Assembly: GCF_018596335.1 (NCBI RefSeq) | Contig: NZ_JAHEPS010000008.1 | Span: 87,984 to 151,983, forward strand | Length of the DNA: 64,000 nucleotides | From: Shewanella jiangmenensis | Lineage (GTDB): Bacteria > Pseudomonadota > Gammaproteobacteria > Enterobacterales > Shewanellaceae | Direction of reading: 5' to 3' | Shown here: positions 17,894 to 25,972 of the stretch, piece by piece | Layout of the letters: each line of letters starts with the position of its first letter | How positions within the stretch are numbered: position 1 is the stretch's first letter | The notes under the pieces: generated by a model | Told to the model about the DNA's origin: nothing | Database searches by the model: none | The model's input: the letters and a program-made list of their open reading frames with translations, nothing else | Position numbers and translations under genes: made by a program

Positions 17894-18433
17894 ATGACCC
17901 GTATCAAGAAGTCACGCAAGGCACCCTCCAGCGCCCCTCAACAAGCGCCTCGGACACCCAAGTCAGAGCGCGTGTCCTCAACGAAAAAACGCGACACAGG
18001 CAATAAGTCCGGCAGCCGTCAGAATCCGGGTAAAGACAAACAGGGTTCTTCAGGCCAAAAGGCCAATAAGGACCCACGCCACGGCAGCAAAAAGCCGATA
18101 GCGTTGCAGCTTGCGCCGCAGGCGAAAACCGAGCCAAAAGTGGCCAAGCCCAAGCAGCCAAAGCTGAGTGATGAGCAGTTGCTGCTGCAACTCGAAGAAG
18201 ATCCACGCCTGAACCAGCTGCTGGACCGTCTCGAAGAAGGCCGCGTGCTGGGCGCCGAAGATCAGCGCTGGCTCGATGAGCAGCTCGCGACAATCGAAGC
18301 CCTGATGGACAAGCTTGGCATCAGCGACTTCGATGAAGCCGACGTCGACTACGACGACGATGATGAAGAAGCGCTGCTGAAGAAATTCGAATCCGGCGCC
18401 GATGTGCTCAAACAATACCAGGACAAAGACTGA
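17894..18433 (+). CDS. yihI: Der GTPase-activating protein YihI
   Basis: YihI stimulates the GTPase of Der (EngA) and so modulates 50S ribosome assembly. The ATG at 17894 gives 179 residues beginning MTRIKKSRKA, the family's typical start; an 11-codon upstream extension lacks a ribosome binding site. The first about 90 residues are basic and low in complexity. The C-terminal half is acidic and helical, ending with a DYDDDDEE run. A DUF2489 gene follows after 12 bp. Confidence 0.9.
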   Translation: MTRIKKSRKAPSSAPQQAPRTPKSERVSSTKKRDTGNKSGSRQNPGKDKQGSSGQKANKDPRHGSKKPIALQLAPQAKTEPKVAKPKQPKLSDEQLLLQLEEDPRLNQLLDRLEEGRVLGAEDQRWLDEQLATIEALMDKLGISDFDEADVDYDDDDEEALLKKFESGADVLKQYQDKD

Positions 18434-18445
18434 TAGGGAGCCGGC

Positions 18446-18913
18446 ATGTCCCAAGCCCTGATCATAGTAGCGGTACTGATAGTATTGGCGCTGGCAGTTT
18501 ATGCCGCGTCACTGCTGTGGCAGCTGAAAAAGCAAACCGAGGCGCGCGCCAAAGCGCAGGCCGAGCAGAAAGCTGTCGCCGATGCCCGCCGCGAATCGAT
18601 ATTTGAAGATATTCGCTACATTGCCCACGCCATGTTGGAAGACAGATGTGAAGTCTCCGAAGGCGTGGTACGGATTGCCCGGCTGTTCGAAGCACTGTCA
18701 CTCAGTGAGCGGGTCAGCGGCGACTATCCGGCGCTGTTCAAGCACTTTGAGCGCATTCGCAACCATCCGATTATGGAAGAGCGTAAGGCGCTGCCAAAGC
18801 AGGAGCGGATGCGGTTTGACTTCGAGCGGATGAAATCCGAATCCGAACTGACTGACGCCATACTGGACGACGCCAAGCGATTGAAAGAGTTTAAACTTTC
18901 AAGCTGTCACTGA
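18446..18913 (+). CDS. DUF2489 family membrane-anchored protein
   Basis: 155 residues of unknown function. One N-terminal transmembrane helix (about residues 4-26) is followed by a charged, coiled-coil-prone soluble domain with DIRYIAHAMLEDRCEVSEG near residues 52-70, a DUF2489 hallmark. It lies right after yihI with a good AGGGAG ribosome binding site, and the yihI-DUF2489-hemN neighbourhood is common in related bacteria. A bidirectional terminator separates it from the next gene. Confidence 0.82.
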   Translation: MSQALIIVAVLIVLALAVYAASLLWQLKKQTEARAKAQAEQKAVADARRESIFEDIRYIAHAMLEDRCEVSEGVVRIARLFEALSLSERVSGDYPALFKHFERIRNHPIMEERKALPKQERMRFDFERMKSESELTDAILDDAKRLKEFKLSSCH

Positions 18914-18950
18914 TGGGCTGTCACTGACAGGCAGCCAGATGCCGGATACA

Positions 18951-18978
18951 CAAAAGGGCGCTATGCGCCCTTTTTGTT
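18951..18978. terminator. Bidirectional terminator
   Basis: AAAAGGGCGC-TAT-GCGCCCTTTTT between convergent DUF2489 and amidohydrolase genes. Confidence 0.85.
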
Positions 18979-19003
18979 TGTCTGAAGCAGATAAAACGCC
19001 ATC

Positions 19004-20275
19004 TTATTTCACCCGCTGACCATCCTTAATCACCAGCTGCACATTCTCAAGCAGGCTGATATTTTCCAGCGGATTACCCTTCACACCCACCAAGTCGGCA
19101 AGCTGCCCTGCCTTAATGGAGCCAAGCTCGCTCTGCCCCAGCACTGAGGCTGCCACCGAGGTAGCCGACTGAATAGCCGCCATTTCCGGCATGCCCGCCT
19201 GCACCATAAGAGTGAATTCACGGCCGTTTTTGCCATGCTCGAACACCCCGGCATCGGTACCAAAGGCGATGGTCACGCCCGCTTTATAGGCCTTGGCAAA
19301 GGTATCCTGAATTTTGGGGCCGATTTTCGCCGCCTTGGGGCGCACCAGCTCGGGAAAGAAGCCGTCAATCTTGGCCTTGTCGGCCACGTACTCGCCCGCA
19401 GTCAGGGTTGGCACCAGCGCCACGCCGTTTTTCTTCATCAGCGCAAACAGCTCTTCATCCATGTAAGTGCCGTGCTCTATGGTGTTGACCCCGGCGAGAA
19501 TAGCGCGCTTCATGCCTTCTTTGCCGTGGGCATGTACCGCCACCTTAAAACCGTAGTCTTTGGCGGCGGCGACTATGGCGGTGAGTTCCTCATCGGTAAA
19601 CTGCGGGTTTTCACCGCTCTTGGCCACCGACAACACCCCGCCGGTGGCGGTGATCTTGATAAGGTCGGAACCGTCTTTATAGCGCTGGCGCACGGCCTTG
19701 TAGGCCTCGGCCGCACCGTTTATTACCCCTTCTTTTGGCCCCGGGTCACCCATCAGCTCGTGATTACGGCCATTGGTCTTATCGGCGTGGCCGCCGGTGG
19801 TGGCAATGCTGGTGCCGGCAGTAAAAATCCGCGGCCCCTCGACCCAGCCCTTGTTTATGGCGTTACGCAGCGCGATGGAGCCAAGCCCGGCATCGCCCAA
19901 GTCCCGCACCGTGGTAAAGCCCGCATTCAGGGTGAGTTTGCCGTACATCACGCCGCGCAGTGCCACATCGGCCGGGTTCAGGGTATAGGGTTCGAGGTAA
20001 GCGTCTTTACTGCCCTGAAACGTCAGGTGGGTGTGCATATCGATAAAGCCGGGCATCAGGGTGCCATCGCGCCAATCGATTACTGTATCGCCCTCGCCCG
20101 GTGCGCGAAAACCCCGCTCGATAGCCTGAATGCGATTGCCGTCCAGCACGACTGTAGCCTCGGTCACGGCCTTGGCCGAGACCCCATCAACCACGGTGCC
20201 CGCATGGATGAGGGTCAGTGCGTGAGCGTTGGCACATAACGCCCACAAACTGACAGACAAGAGGGTCTTTTTCAT
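19004..20275 (-). CDS. Secreted metal-dependent amidohydrolase (Xaa-Pro dipeptidase-like)
   Basis: 423 residues from the ATG at 20275, which has a GGGGAAGGAA ribosome binding site and opens with a signal peptide ([19 protein letters not shown]). The amidohydrolase metal motif [11 protein letters not shown] follows near residue 70. Further ligands are in KVAVHAHG and NTIEHGT, and a likely aspartate in [12 protein letters not shown]. This architecture matches periplasmic imidazolonepropionase-like amidohydrolases, some of which are Xaa-Arg or Xaa-Pro dipeptidases. The specific substrate cannot be read from sequence. It is monocistronic. Confidence 0.82.
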   Translation of the reverse strand: MKKTLLSVSLWALCANAHALTLIHAGTVVDGVSAKAVTEATVVLDGNRIQAIERGFRAPGEGDTVIDWRDGTLMPGFIDMHTHLTFQGSKDAYLEPYTLNPADVALRGVMYGKLTLNAGFTTVRDLGDAGLGSIALRNAINKGWVEGPRIFTAGTSIATTGGHADKTNGRNHELMGDPGPKEGVINGAAEAYKAVRQRYKDGSDLIKITATGGVLSVAKSGENPQFTDEELTAIVAAAKDYGFKVAVHAHGKEGMKRAILAGVNTIEHGTYMDEELFALMKKNGVALVPTLTAGEYVADKAKIDGFFPELVRPKAAKIGPKIQDTFAKAYKAGVTIAFGTDAGVFEHGKNGREFTLMVQAGMPEMAAIQSATSVAASVLGQSELGSIKAGQLADLVGVKGNPLENISLLENVQLVIKDGQRVK

Positions 20276-20377
20276 GGATATTCCTTCCCCTGTGACGAAA
20301 TTTACAACCTGGATCAAGGTTCTTTGGCCGAAAAGGCCTCATACTTCGCCCATTGCTAAATTACCGGAGGACACGAC

Positions 20378-21754
20378 TTGAAGCAGCCCACTACCATCAG
20401 CTGGGATCAGTCGATGATCGAGAAATACAACTACAGCGGTCCCCGTTACACCTCGTATCCAACGGCGCTGGAATTCAACGACGGCTTTACCGAGCAAGAT
20501 CTGCTGAGTGCCATTGAGCACAGCAAGAGCGACAAACTGTCACTCTATATTCACATTCCCTTCTGTGCCAAGCTTTGTTACTACTGTGGTTGTAACAAGG
20601 TCATCACCCGCCACGCCCATAAGGCTGATCAGTACATCGAATATCTGGCGAGTGAAATCTTAAGCCGGGCCCCGCTGTTCAAGGGCTATACCGTGACCCA
20701 GATGCACTGGGGCGGCGGCACGCCGACCTTCCTGAGCCCTGCTCAAATTCTGCGTCTGACCAAGCTTTTGAAGGACAACTTCAACTTTTCCGCCGAAGGC
20801 GAGTTCTCCATTGAAGTTGACCCGCGTGAAATTGAGCTGACCATGCTCGATACTCTCAAAGAAGCCGGATTCAACCGTATTTCCATCGGGGTGCAGGACT
20901 TCAATAAGCAGGTTCAGGAAGCGGTAAACCGCCCGCAGGACGAGCAGTTTATTTTCGACCTGATTGGCAAGGCCAAGGCCATGGGTTTCGAATCTACCAA
21001 CGTGGATTTGATTTACGGCCTGCCACATCAAACGCCAGAAAGCTTCGCCGAGACCATCCAGCGTATTCTCGATTTGTCGCCAGACCGCCTGTCGGTGTTC
21101 AACTACGCCCACCTGCCTGCGCGCTTTGCCGCCCAGCGCAAAATTAAGGACGAAGATCTGCCATCACCGCAGCAGAAGCTGGAAATCCTGCACCAGACCA
21201 TCGAGACCCTGGTCGGCGCCGGTTATCAGTACATCGGCATGGATCACTTCGCCAAGCCAGACGACGAGCTCGCCAAGCTGCAACGCGCCGGCAAGCTGCA
21301 CCGCAACTTCCAGGGCTACACCACCCAGGAAGAATGCGACCTGCTGGGCCTGGGTGTATCGTCCATCAGCCAGATTGGCGACTGCTACGCCCAGAACCAG
21401 AAAGATATCCGCCCCTACTACGAAGCCATCGACGACCATGGTCATGCGCTGTGGAAGGGCTGCAAGCTCAATCACGACGACGAAATCCGCCGCGTGGTGA
21501 TTAAGCAGCTGATCTGTCACTTCGATTTGGATATGGCTGTTATCGATGAGAAGTTTGGCTTTACCTTCGAAGACTACTTCGCCCAGGATTTAAAGCTGCT
21601 GCAAACCTTTATCGACGACAAGCTGGTGACCATAGAAAACCGCCGCATCCATGTGTCTGATACAGGCCGCCTGCTTATTCGTAACATCTGCATGTGCTTC
21701 GACGTGTACTTCCGCGAGAAGGCCCGTCAGCAGCAGTTCTCACGGGTGATTTAA
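20378..21754 (+). CDS. hemN: Oxygen-independent coproporphyrinogen III dehydrogenase
   Basis: Radical SAM enzyme that converts coproporphyrinogen III to protoporphyrinogen IX in haem synthesis without oxygen. 458 residues. The iron-sulfur motif is CAKLCYYCGC with cysteines 63, 67 and 70. The start is an unusual TTG with a strong CGGAGG ribosome binding site seven bases upstream; no in-frame ATG lies near. The N-terminal YSGPRYTSYPTA segment is typical of true HemN rather than HemW. No clear FNR palindrome is present upstream. Confidence 0.95.
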   Translation: MKQPTTISWDQSMIEKYNYSGPRYTSYPTALEFNDGFTEQDLLSAIEHSKSDKLSLYIHIPFCAKLCYYCGCNKVITRHAHKADQYIEYLASEILSRAPLFKGYTVTQMHWGGGTPTFLSPAQILRLTKLLKDNFNFSAEGEFSIEVDPREIELTMLDTLKEAGFNRISIGVQDFNKQVQEAVNRPQDEQFIFDLIGKAKAMGFESTNVDLIYGLPHQTPESFAETIQRILDLSPDRLSVFNYAHLPARFAAQRKIKDEDLPSPQQKLEILHQTIETLVGAGYQYIGMDHFAKPDDELAKLQRAGKLHRNFQGYTTQEECDLLGLGVSSISQIGDCYAQNQKDIRPYYEAIDDHGHALWKGCKLNHDDEIRRVVIKQLICHFDLDMAVIDEKFGFTFEDYFAQDLKLLQTFIDDKLVTIENRRIHVSDTGRLLIRNICMCFDVYFREKARQQQFSRVI

Positions 21755-21775
21755 GCTTCAGGCTGCATCAGCCAA

Positions 21776-21806
21776 CAAAAAACCGGCCACTGGGCCGGTT
21801 TTTTTA
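21776..21806. terminator. Bidirectional terminator hemN/add
   Basis: ACCGGCC-ACTG-GGCCGGT with A tract before and T tract after, between convergent genes. Confidence 0.88.
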
Positions 21807-21824
21807 TCAGCTTAATCGCTTACA

Positions 21825-22823
21825 TCAGGCTTTGGCGGCGTACAGCGCTTTACGCTCTGAGTCAGAGATAAACGCCATCTCCACGCCATTGGCCTGCAGT
21901 TTGGCAAGCTCGGCGGCGCTGAAGCCCATCTCGTTATGGGCAAGGGCGTACTCGTGTTTGATGTCGATATTGCTCACACCCGGGTCGTCTGTGTTGAGGC
22001 ACACCAGCACACCGGCATCCACGAAGGTGCGCAGCGGATGTTCAGCCAGCGACTTCACGGTGGAGGTTTGCAGGTTGGAGGTGGGGCAAGACTCGATACC
22101 AATGCGGTGCTTGGCCAGGTATTCCATCAGCTTGGGATCCTGAACCGCCTTCACGCCATGACCGATACGGGTAGCGCCCAGCTCCTGAATCGCCTGCCAC
22201 ATGCTTTCGGCACCGGCGGCCTCACCGGCGTGCACGGTAATGTTAAGCCCCGAGTCACGGGCGCGCTTGAAGTGATCGTTAAACAGGTTCCCCGGGAAGC
22301 CCAGCTCGTCACCGGCCAGGTCGATGGCCACCAGCTTGTCGCGATGGGCGAGCAGGCCATTCAGTTCGGCACTGCAGGCATCCACACCAAAGGAGCGGGA
22401 CATGATACCAATCAGGTTAATCTTCACCTGTGGATGGTCTTTAAGCCCTTGATTCACGCCATCAATCACGGCTTCCACCACGCCTTCAATCGGCAGTTTG
22501 TGGTTCATCGCCATGTAGTAAGGGCTGAAACGCAGCTCGGCATAATCAAGGCCTGACAGCGCCGCATCGGCTACGTTTTCGCGGGCAACACGCTGCACTG
22601 CATCCAGATCGGCAAGTACGGCCACCATCCAGTCGAGTTTCTTCAAAAACGCGACCAGGCTGGTTTCCTTACCCTGAATTTGTACGAAAGGTGCCAGAGT
22701 CTCCAACGAATCCGCCGGCAAGGCGATACCGTGTTGATGACCCAGCTCCCAAATGGTTTGCACCCGGACGTTGCCGTCAAGATGCCGGTGGAGATCCACC
22801 AATGGAATCTTGTTATCTATCAT
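21825..22823 (-). CDS. add: Adenosine deaminase
   Basis: Zinc enzyme of purine salvage, deaminating adenosine and deoxyadenosine to inosine forms. 332 residues. Zinc ligands His12 and His14 are in DLHRHLDGN, the next ligand in [11 protein letters not shown] near residue 197 with the catalytic Glu three residues on, and the last in LNTDDPG near residue 278. The CPTSNLQT segment, with SC before it, is also conserved. It starts with an AGGGG ribosome binding site. Confidence 0.95.
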   Translation of the reverse strand: MIDNKIPLVDLHRHLDGNVRVQTIWELGHQHGIALPADSLETLAPFVQIQGKETSLVAFLKKLDWMVAVLADLDAVQRVARENVADAALSGLDYAELRFSPYYMAMNHKLPIEGVVEAVIDGVNQGLKDHPQVKINLIGIMSRSFGVDACSAELNGLLAHRDKLVAIDLAGDELGFPGNLFNDHFKRARDSGLNITVHAGEAAGAESMWQAIQELGATRIGHGVKAVQDPKLMEYLAKHRIGIESCPTSNLQTSTVKSLAEHPLRTFVDAGVLVCLNTDDPGVSNIDIKHEYALAHNEMGFSAAELAKLQANGVEMAFISDSERKALYAAKA

Positions 22824-23053
22824 AGTTAACCCCTGTTTGAATGCCCCGCCAACTGATTATGTTTTCTAGGTCTTGGGCAGACTCCAAGTTTAACACGCAA
22901 ATTCGCTGTCTATTCCGACTAATCATCAATCTGCTCTCAAAATCAACAATTTCTCACAAAGTCAGCGGGTAAACTTTTGCCATTCGGACTGGAAAGGTGA
23001 TGTGAGTCAGGCATAATCCCAGCGTGGAAAACTTAAAATTACAAGGAATCGGC

Positions 23054-24910
23054 ATGCACAAGCTCTTCAAACCCACTCTGCTGGTTATCGCCGTTGGCGG
23101 CATCTTATCCGGCTGTAACGTCACTACCACCGCCAGTGACGCCTACAAATACAGTTACGACGCCAGCCGCCCGGCGCAAACTGCCGAGCCACAGAGCCAA
23201 GCAGCCGAAACCACCGCCAAGGTGGCACCGCTTGATAAAAATCTGCAAAGCATCATAGACAAGGCCTGGGCGCTTGAAGTTGAAATCAGCCCGGGCCTCG
23301 CCGCCAGCAAAGGCGATAAAGCCGCCGCCCGCAAGCTGCCGGATCTGTCACCCGAGCGCCTGGCCCAAACCCAGCTGAAGCGTCAGGAGCTACTCGCCTC
23401 CCTGACCGCGCTGGACCGCAGCAAGCTTTCCAAAGAAGACCGCATCAACGCCGACATTCTGCAGGGTCAAATCCAGAACGAAGTCGACATGTATGAGTTT
23501 AAAGACCACTACATGCCCATCTCGTCCGAAGGCGGATTCCACGCCTACATCGCCTCCATGGCCAAGGGCAGCTTCAAGACCCGCGAAGATTACGACAACT
23601 ATCTGGCCAAGCTCGACGCCCTGCCCCAGTATTTTGCCCAGCAAACCTTCTGGCTGCGTCAGGGGCTCGCCAGCGGCATCACGCCACCCAAGGTAACGCT
23701 CAACGGCTTTGAAGACAGCATCAGCGCCTTTATGGTGCCGGTGGAGCAAAGCAGCTACTTCGAGCCGTTCAAGCAGTTTCCGGCAAGCTTCAGCGCCGCC
23801 GACAAAGCCGAGCTGACCAAAGCCGGTCGTAAAGCCGTGGCCGACAAGGTACTGCCCCAGTATCAGGCCTTCTATGACTTTATGACCACCGAATACATGC
23901 CGAATGCGCGCGAGACCATTGCCGCCTACGACATGCCAAACGGCAACGCCTTTTACGAAAACCGGGTGCGCTACTACACCACGCTGGACATGACCTCAGA
24001 CGAAGTGCATCAGCTGGGCCTCAAAGAAGTGGCCCGCATCCGCGCCGAAATGGAAGAGGTCATCAAGAGCACCGGCTTTAAGGGCAGCTTCGATGAATTC
24101 CTGCACTTTTTGCGTACCGACCCGCGCTTCTACGCCACTACCCCCGAGCAGCTGTTGAAGGAAGCGGCCTACATCGCCAAGAAGGCCGATGCCATGCTGC
24201 CCAAGTTCTTTGGCAAGCTGCCGCGTCAGCCCTACGGCATCGAGCCGGTACCGGCAGAGATTGCGCCCAAGTACACCACAGGCCGCTACTCGGGCTCCTC
24301 CAGCCCCGATAAAGCCGGTTATTACTGGGTCAACACCTATGCACTCGACAAGCGCCCGCTGTACGAAATGGAAGCCCTGACCCTGCACGAGGCTGTGCCC
24401 GGTCATCACCTGCAAATCGCCCTCAATCAGGAGCTGGATAAACTGCCGGACTTTCGCCGTTACAGCTATATCTCCGCCTTCGGCGAAGGCTGGGGTCTGT
24501 ACAGCGAGTATCTCGGGCTCGAAGGCGGCTTCTACACCGACCCTTACAGCAACTTTGGCCGCCTGACTTACGAGATGTGGCGCGCCGCCCGTCTGGTGGT
24601 GGATACAGGCATGCACGCCAAGGGCTGGAGCCGTCAGCAAGCCATCGACTTTATGGCCGGAAACACGGCGCTGTCGCTGCATAACGTCAACACCGAAATT
24701 GACCGCTACATCTCCTGGCCGGGTCAGGCGGTGTCGTACAAGATTGGCGAGCTGACCATCAAGCGTCTGCGCGCCAAGGCCGAGGCGGCGCTGGGCGATA
24801 AATTTGATATCCGCGCCTTCCACGACGCGGTGCTGGCCCACGGCAGTGTGCCCTTGTCGGTGCTGGAGCAGCAAATCGATGACTTTATTGCTACCGCCAA
24901 GGCAGGCTAA
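23054..24910 (+). CDS. DUF885 family lipoprotein, predicted metallopeptidase-like
   Basis: 618 residues from the ATG at 23054, which follows AAGGAATCGGC; a GTG 30 bases upstream would add a short tail before the signal peptide. The signal ends in the lipobox GGILSGC, so the protein is probably an outer-membrane or periplasmic lipoprotein. The C-terminal half has LHEAVPGHHLQIA (about residue 451) and later FGEGWGLYSEYLG, the zinc-peptidase-like signature of the DUF885 family. A role in peptide degradation is likely by analogy, but the substrate is unknown. Confidence 0.85.
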   Translation: MHKLFKPTLLVIAVGGILSGCNVTTTASDAYKYSYDASRPAQTAEPQSQAAETTAKVAPLDKNLQSIIDKAWALEVEISPGLAASKGDKAAARKLPDLSPERLAQTQLKRQELLASLTALDRSKLSKEDRINADILQGQIQNEVDMYEFKDHYMPISSEGGFHAYIASMAKGSFKTREDYDNYLAKLDALPQYFAQQTFWLRQGLASGITPPKVTLNGFEDSISAFMVPVEQSSYFEPFKQFPASFSAADKAELTKAGRKAVADKVLPQYQAFYDFMTTEYMPNARETIAAYDMPNGNAFYENRVRYYTTLDMTSDEVHQLGLKEVARIRAEMEEVIKSTGFKGSFDEFLHFLRTDPRFYATTPEQLLKEAAYIAKKADAMLPKFFGKLPRQPYGIEPVPAEIAPKYTTGRYSGSSSPDKAGYYWVNTYALDKRPLYEMEALTLHEAVPGHHLQIALNQELDKLPDFRRYSYISAFGEGWGLYSEYLGLEGGFYTDPYSNFGRLTYEMWRAARLVVDTGMHAKGWSRQQAIDFMAGNTALSLHNVNTEIDRYISWPGQAVSYKIGELTIKRLRAKAEAALGDKFDIRAFHDAVLAHGSVPLSVLEQQIDDFIATAKAG

Positions 24911-24947
24911 GCGCGCCAGTTTGGGTTAGTCTTAGCAGACAAACCGA

Positions 24948-24972
24948 AAGCCGGGGCTATGGCCCCGGCAAT
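24948..24972 (+). terminator. Strong hairpin after the DUF885 gene
   Basis: GCCGGGGC (24950-24957) pairs perfectly with GCCCCGGC (24962-24969) around TATG; the following tract is only AATTT. It overlaps the first possible start of the next gene. Confidence 0.55.
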
Positions 24973-25948
24973 TTCGGCGACACCTGATGTTAAACTTGAA
25001 AAGCAAAACAACGTGTTAAAAAAATCCCTTATCGTCGCCCCCGCCCAGCAAGCGCTGTTTGACCGCTGCGAGCTTGGCACTCTGGATACAGCCCCCGGCA
25101 TCCACATCGCCTGGATGGCCCTGGAGCACCCGAGCCCCAAGGGCAGCATCGTCTTTTCCAACGGCCGTATCGAAGCCTTTATCAAGTATCTGGAGCTGTA
25201 TCAGGCGTTTTATGATGCCGGCTACAGCGTCTATGCCCTCGACCATCGCGGTCAGGGGCTTTCGACCCGGGTCTGCGCCAACCCGCACATGGGCCACGTG
25301 GCAAAGTTTGATGATTACATCAGCGACCTGAGTGCCTTTATCAACGAAGTGGTGCGCTCAAGGGCAACAGCGCCGCTGTTTATGGCCGGTCATTCCATGG
25401 GCGGTGCCATCGGCACCCTCTATTTGCAGCAGCATCCGGGGCTGTTCAAGGCGGCCTGTTTTTCGGCGCCCATGTATGGCATATGCCTGCCGATGAACAA
25501 GGTGTTTATCCGCTGGCTGGCGCACAAACTCGACGCCGCCGCCAAGGGCGGCGCCAACTACATTCTCGGCGGCAAGGACTACACGCCCGTGCCCTTTGCC
25601 AAAAATGAGCTGACCAAGAGCGAAGCGCGCTATCAGGCGTATCGGGAGCTGTATCAGGCCAATCCACGGCTGCAACTGGGCTCGCCCAGCAACCATTGGC
25701 TGCTGGAAGCGCTGGATGCCTGCGATGAAAGCTTGCTGGCGGCGCGGGAGAGTAAAATTCCGCTACTGATTTTGCAGGCGAGTGAAGACACTATCGTGGA
25801 TAACAAGGCGCAAAACCGCGCGGTCGGCGGTCTGTGTGAGCTCCTGCCGATTGAAGGCGCCCGCCATGAAATTCTGATGGAGCAAGAGGAGCCGCGCAGC
25901 AAAGCCATTGCCGCCATGCTGGCGTTTTTTGACAAGGCAAATCGCTGA
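24959..25948 (+). CDS. Alpha/beta hydrolase, lysophospholipase L2-like
   Basis: 329 residues with an alpha/beta hydrolase fold. The nucleophile elbow GHSMGG is near residue 144, the DHRGQGLST loop near 98 is typical of PldB and monoacylglycerol lipases, and the C-terminal aspartate and histidine are in QASEDTIVDN and GARHEILME. It should release fatty acids from lysophospholipids or monoglycerides. The frame is open from ATG at 24959, but this codon sits in the loop of a terminator-like hairpin with no ribosome binding site. GTG at 25013 (311 residues) is a reasonable alternative start. Confidence 0.85.
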   Translation: MAPAISATPDVKLEKQNNVLKKSLIVAPAQQALFDRCELGTLDTAPGIHIAWMALEHPSPKGSIVFSNGRIEAFIKYLELYQAFYDAGYSVYALDHRGQGLSTRVCANPHMGHVAKFDDYISDLSAFINEVVRSRATAPLFMAGHSMGGAIGTLYLQQHPGLFKAACFSAPMYGICLPMNKVFIRWLAHKLDAAAKGGANYILGGKDYTPVPFAKNELTKSEARYQAYRELYQANPRLQLGSPSNHWLLEALDACDESLLAARESKIPLLILQASEDTIVDNKAQNRAVGGLCELLPIEGARHEILMEQEEPRSKAIAAMLAFFDKANR

Positions 25949-25972
25949 AGGGATTAATCGCCGGGAGGCGAC

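Noticed and set aside
19235..20239. 334-codon plus-strand frame opposite the amidohydrolase
   Set aside because: Antisense shadow of a GC-rich gene; rich in His and Gly as expected from reverse-complement codon bias.
20290..20370. FNR box upstream of hemN
   Set aside because: Only an ATCAA half-site is present; the other half does not match.
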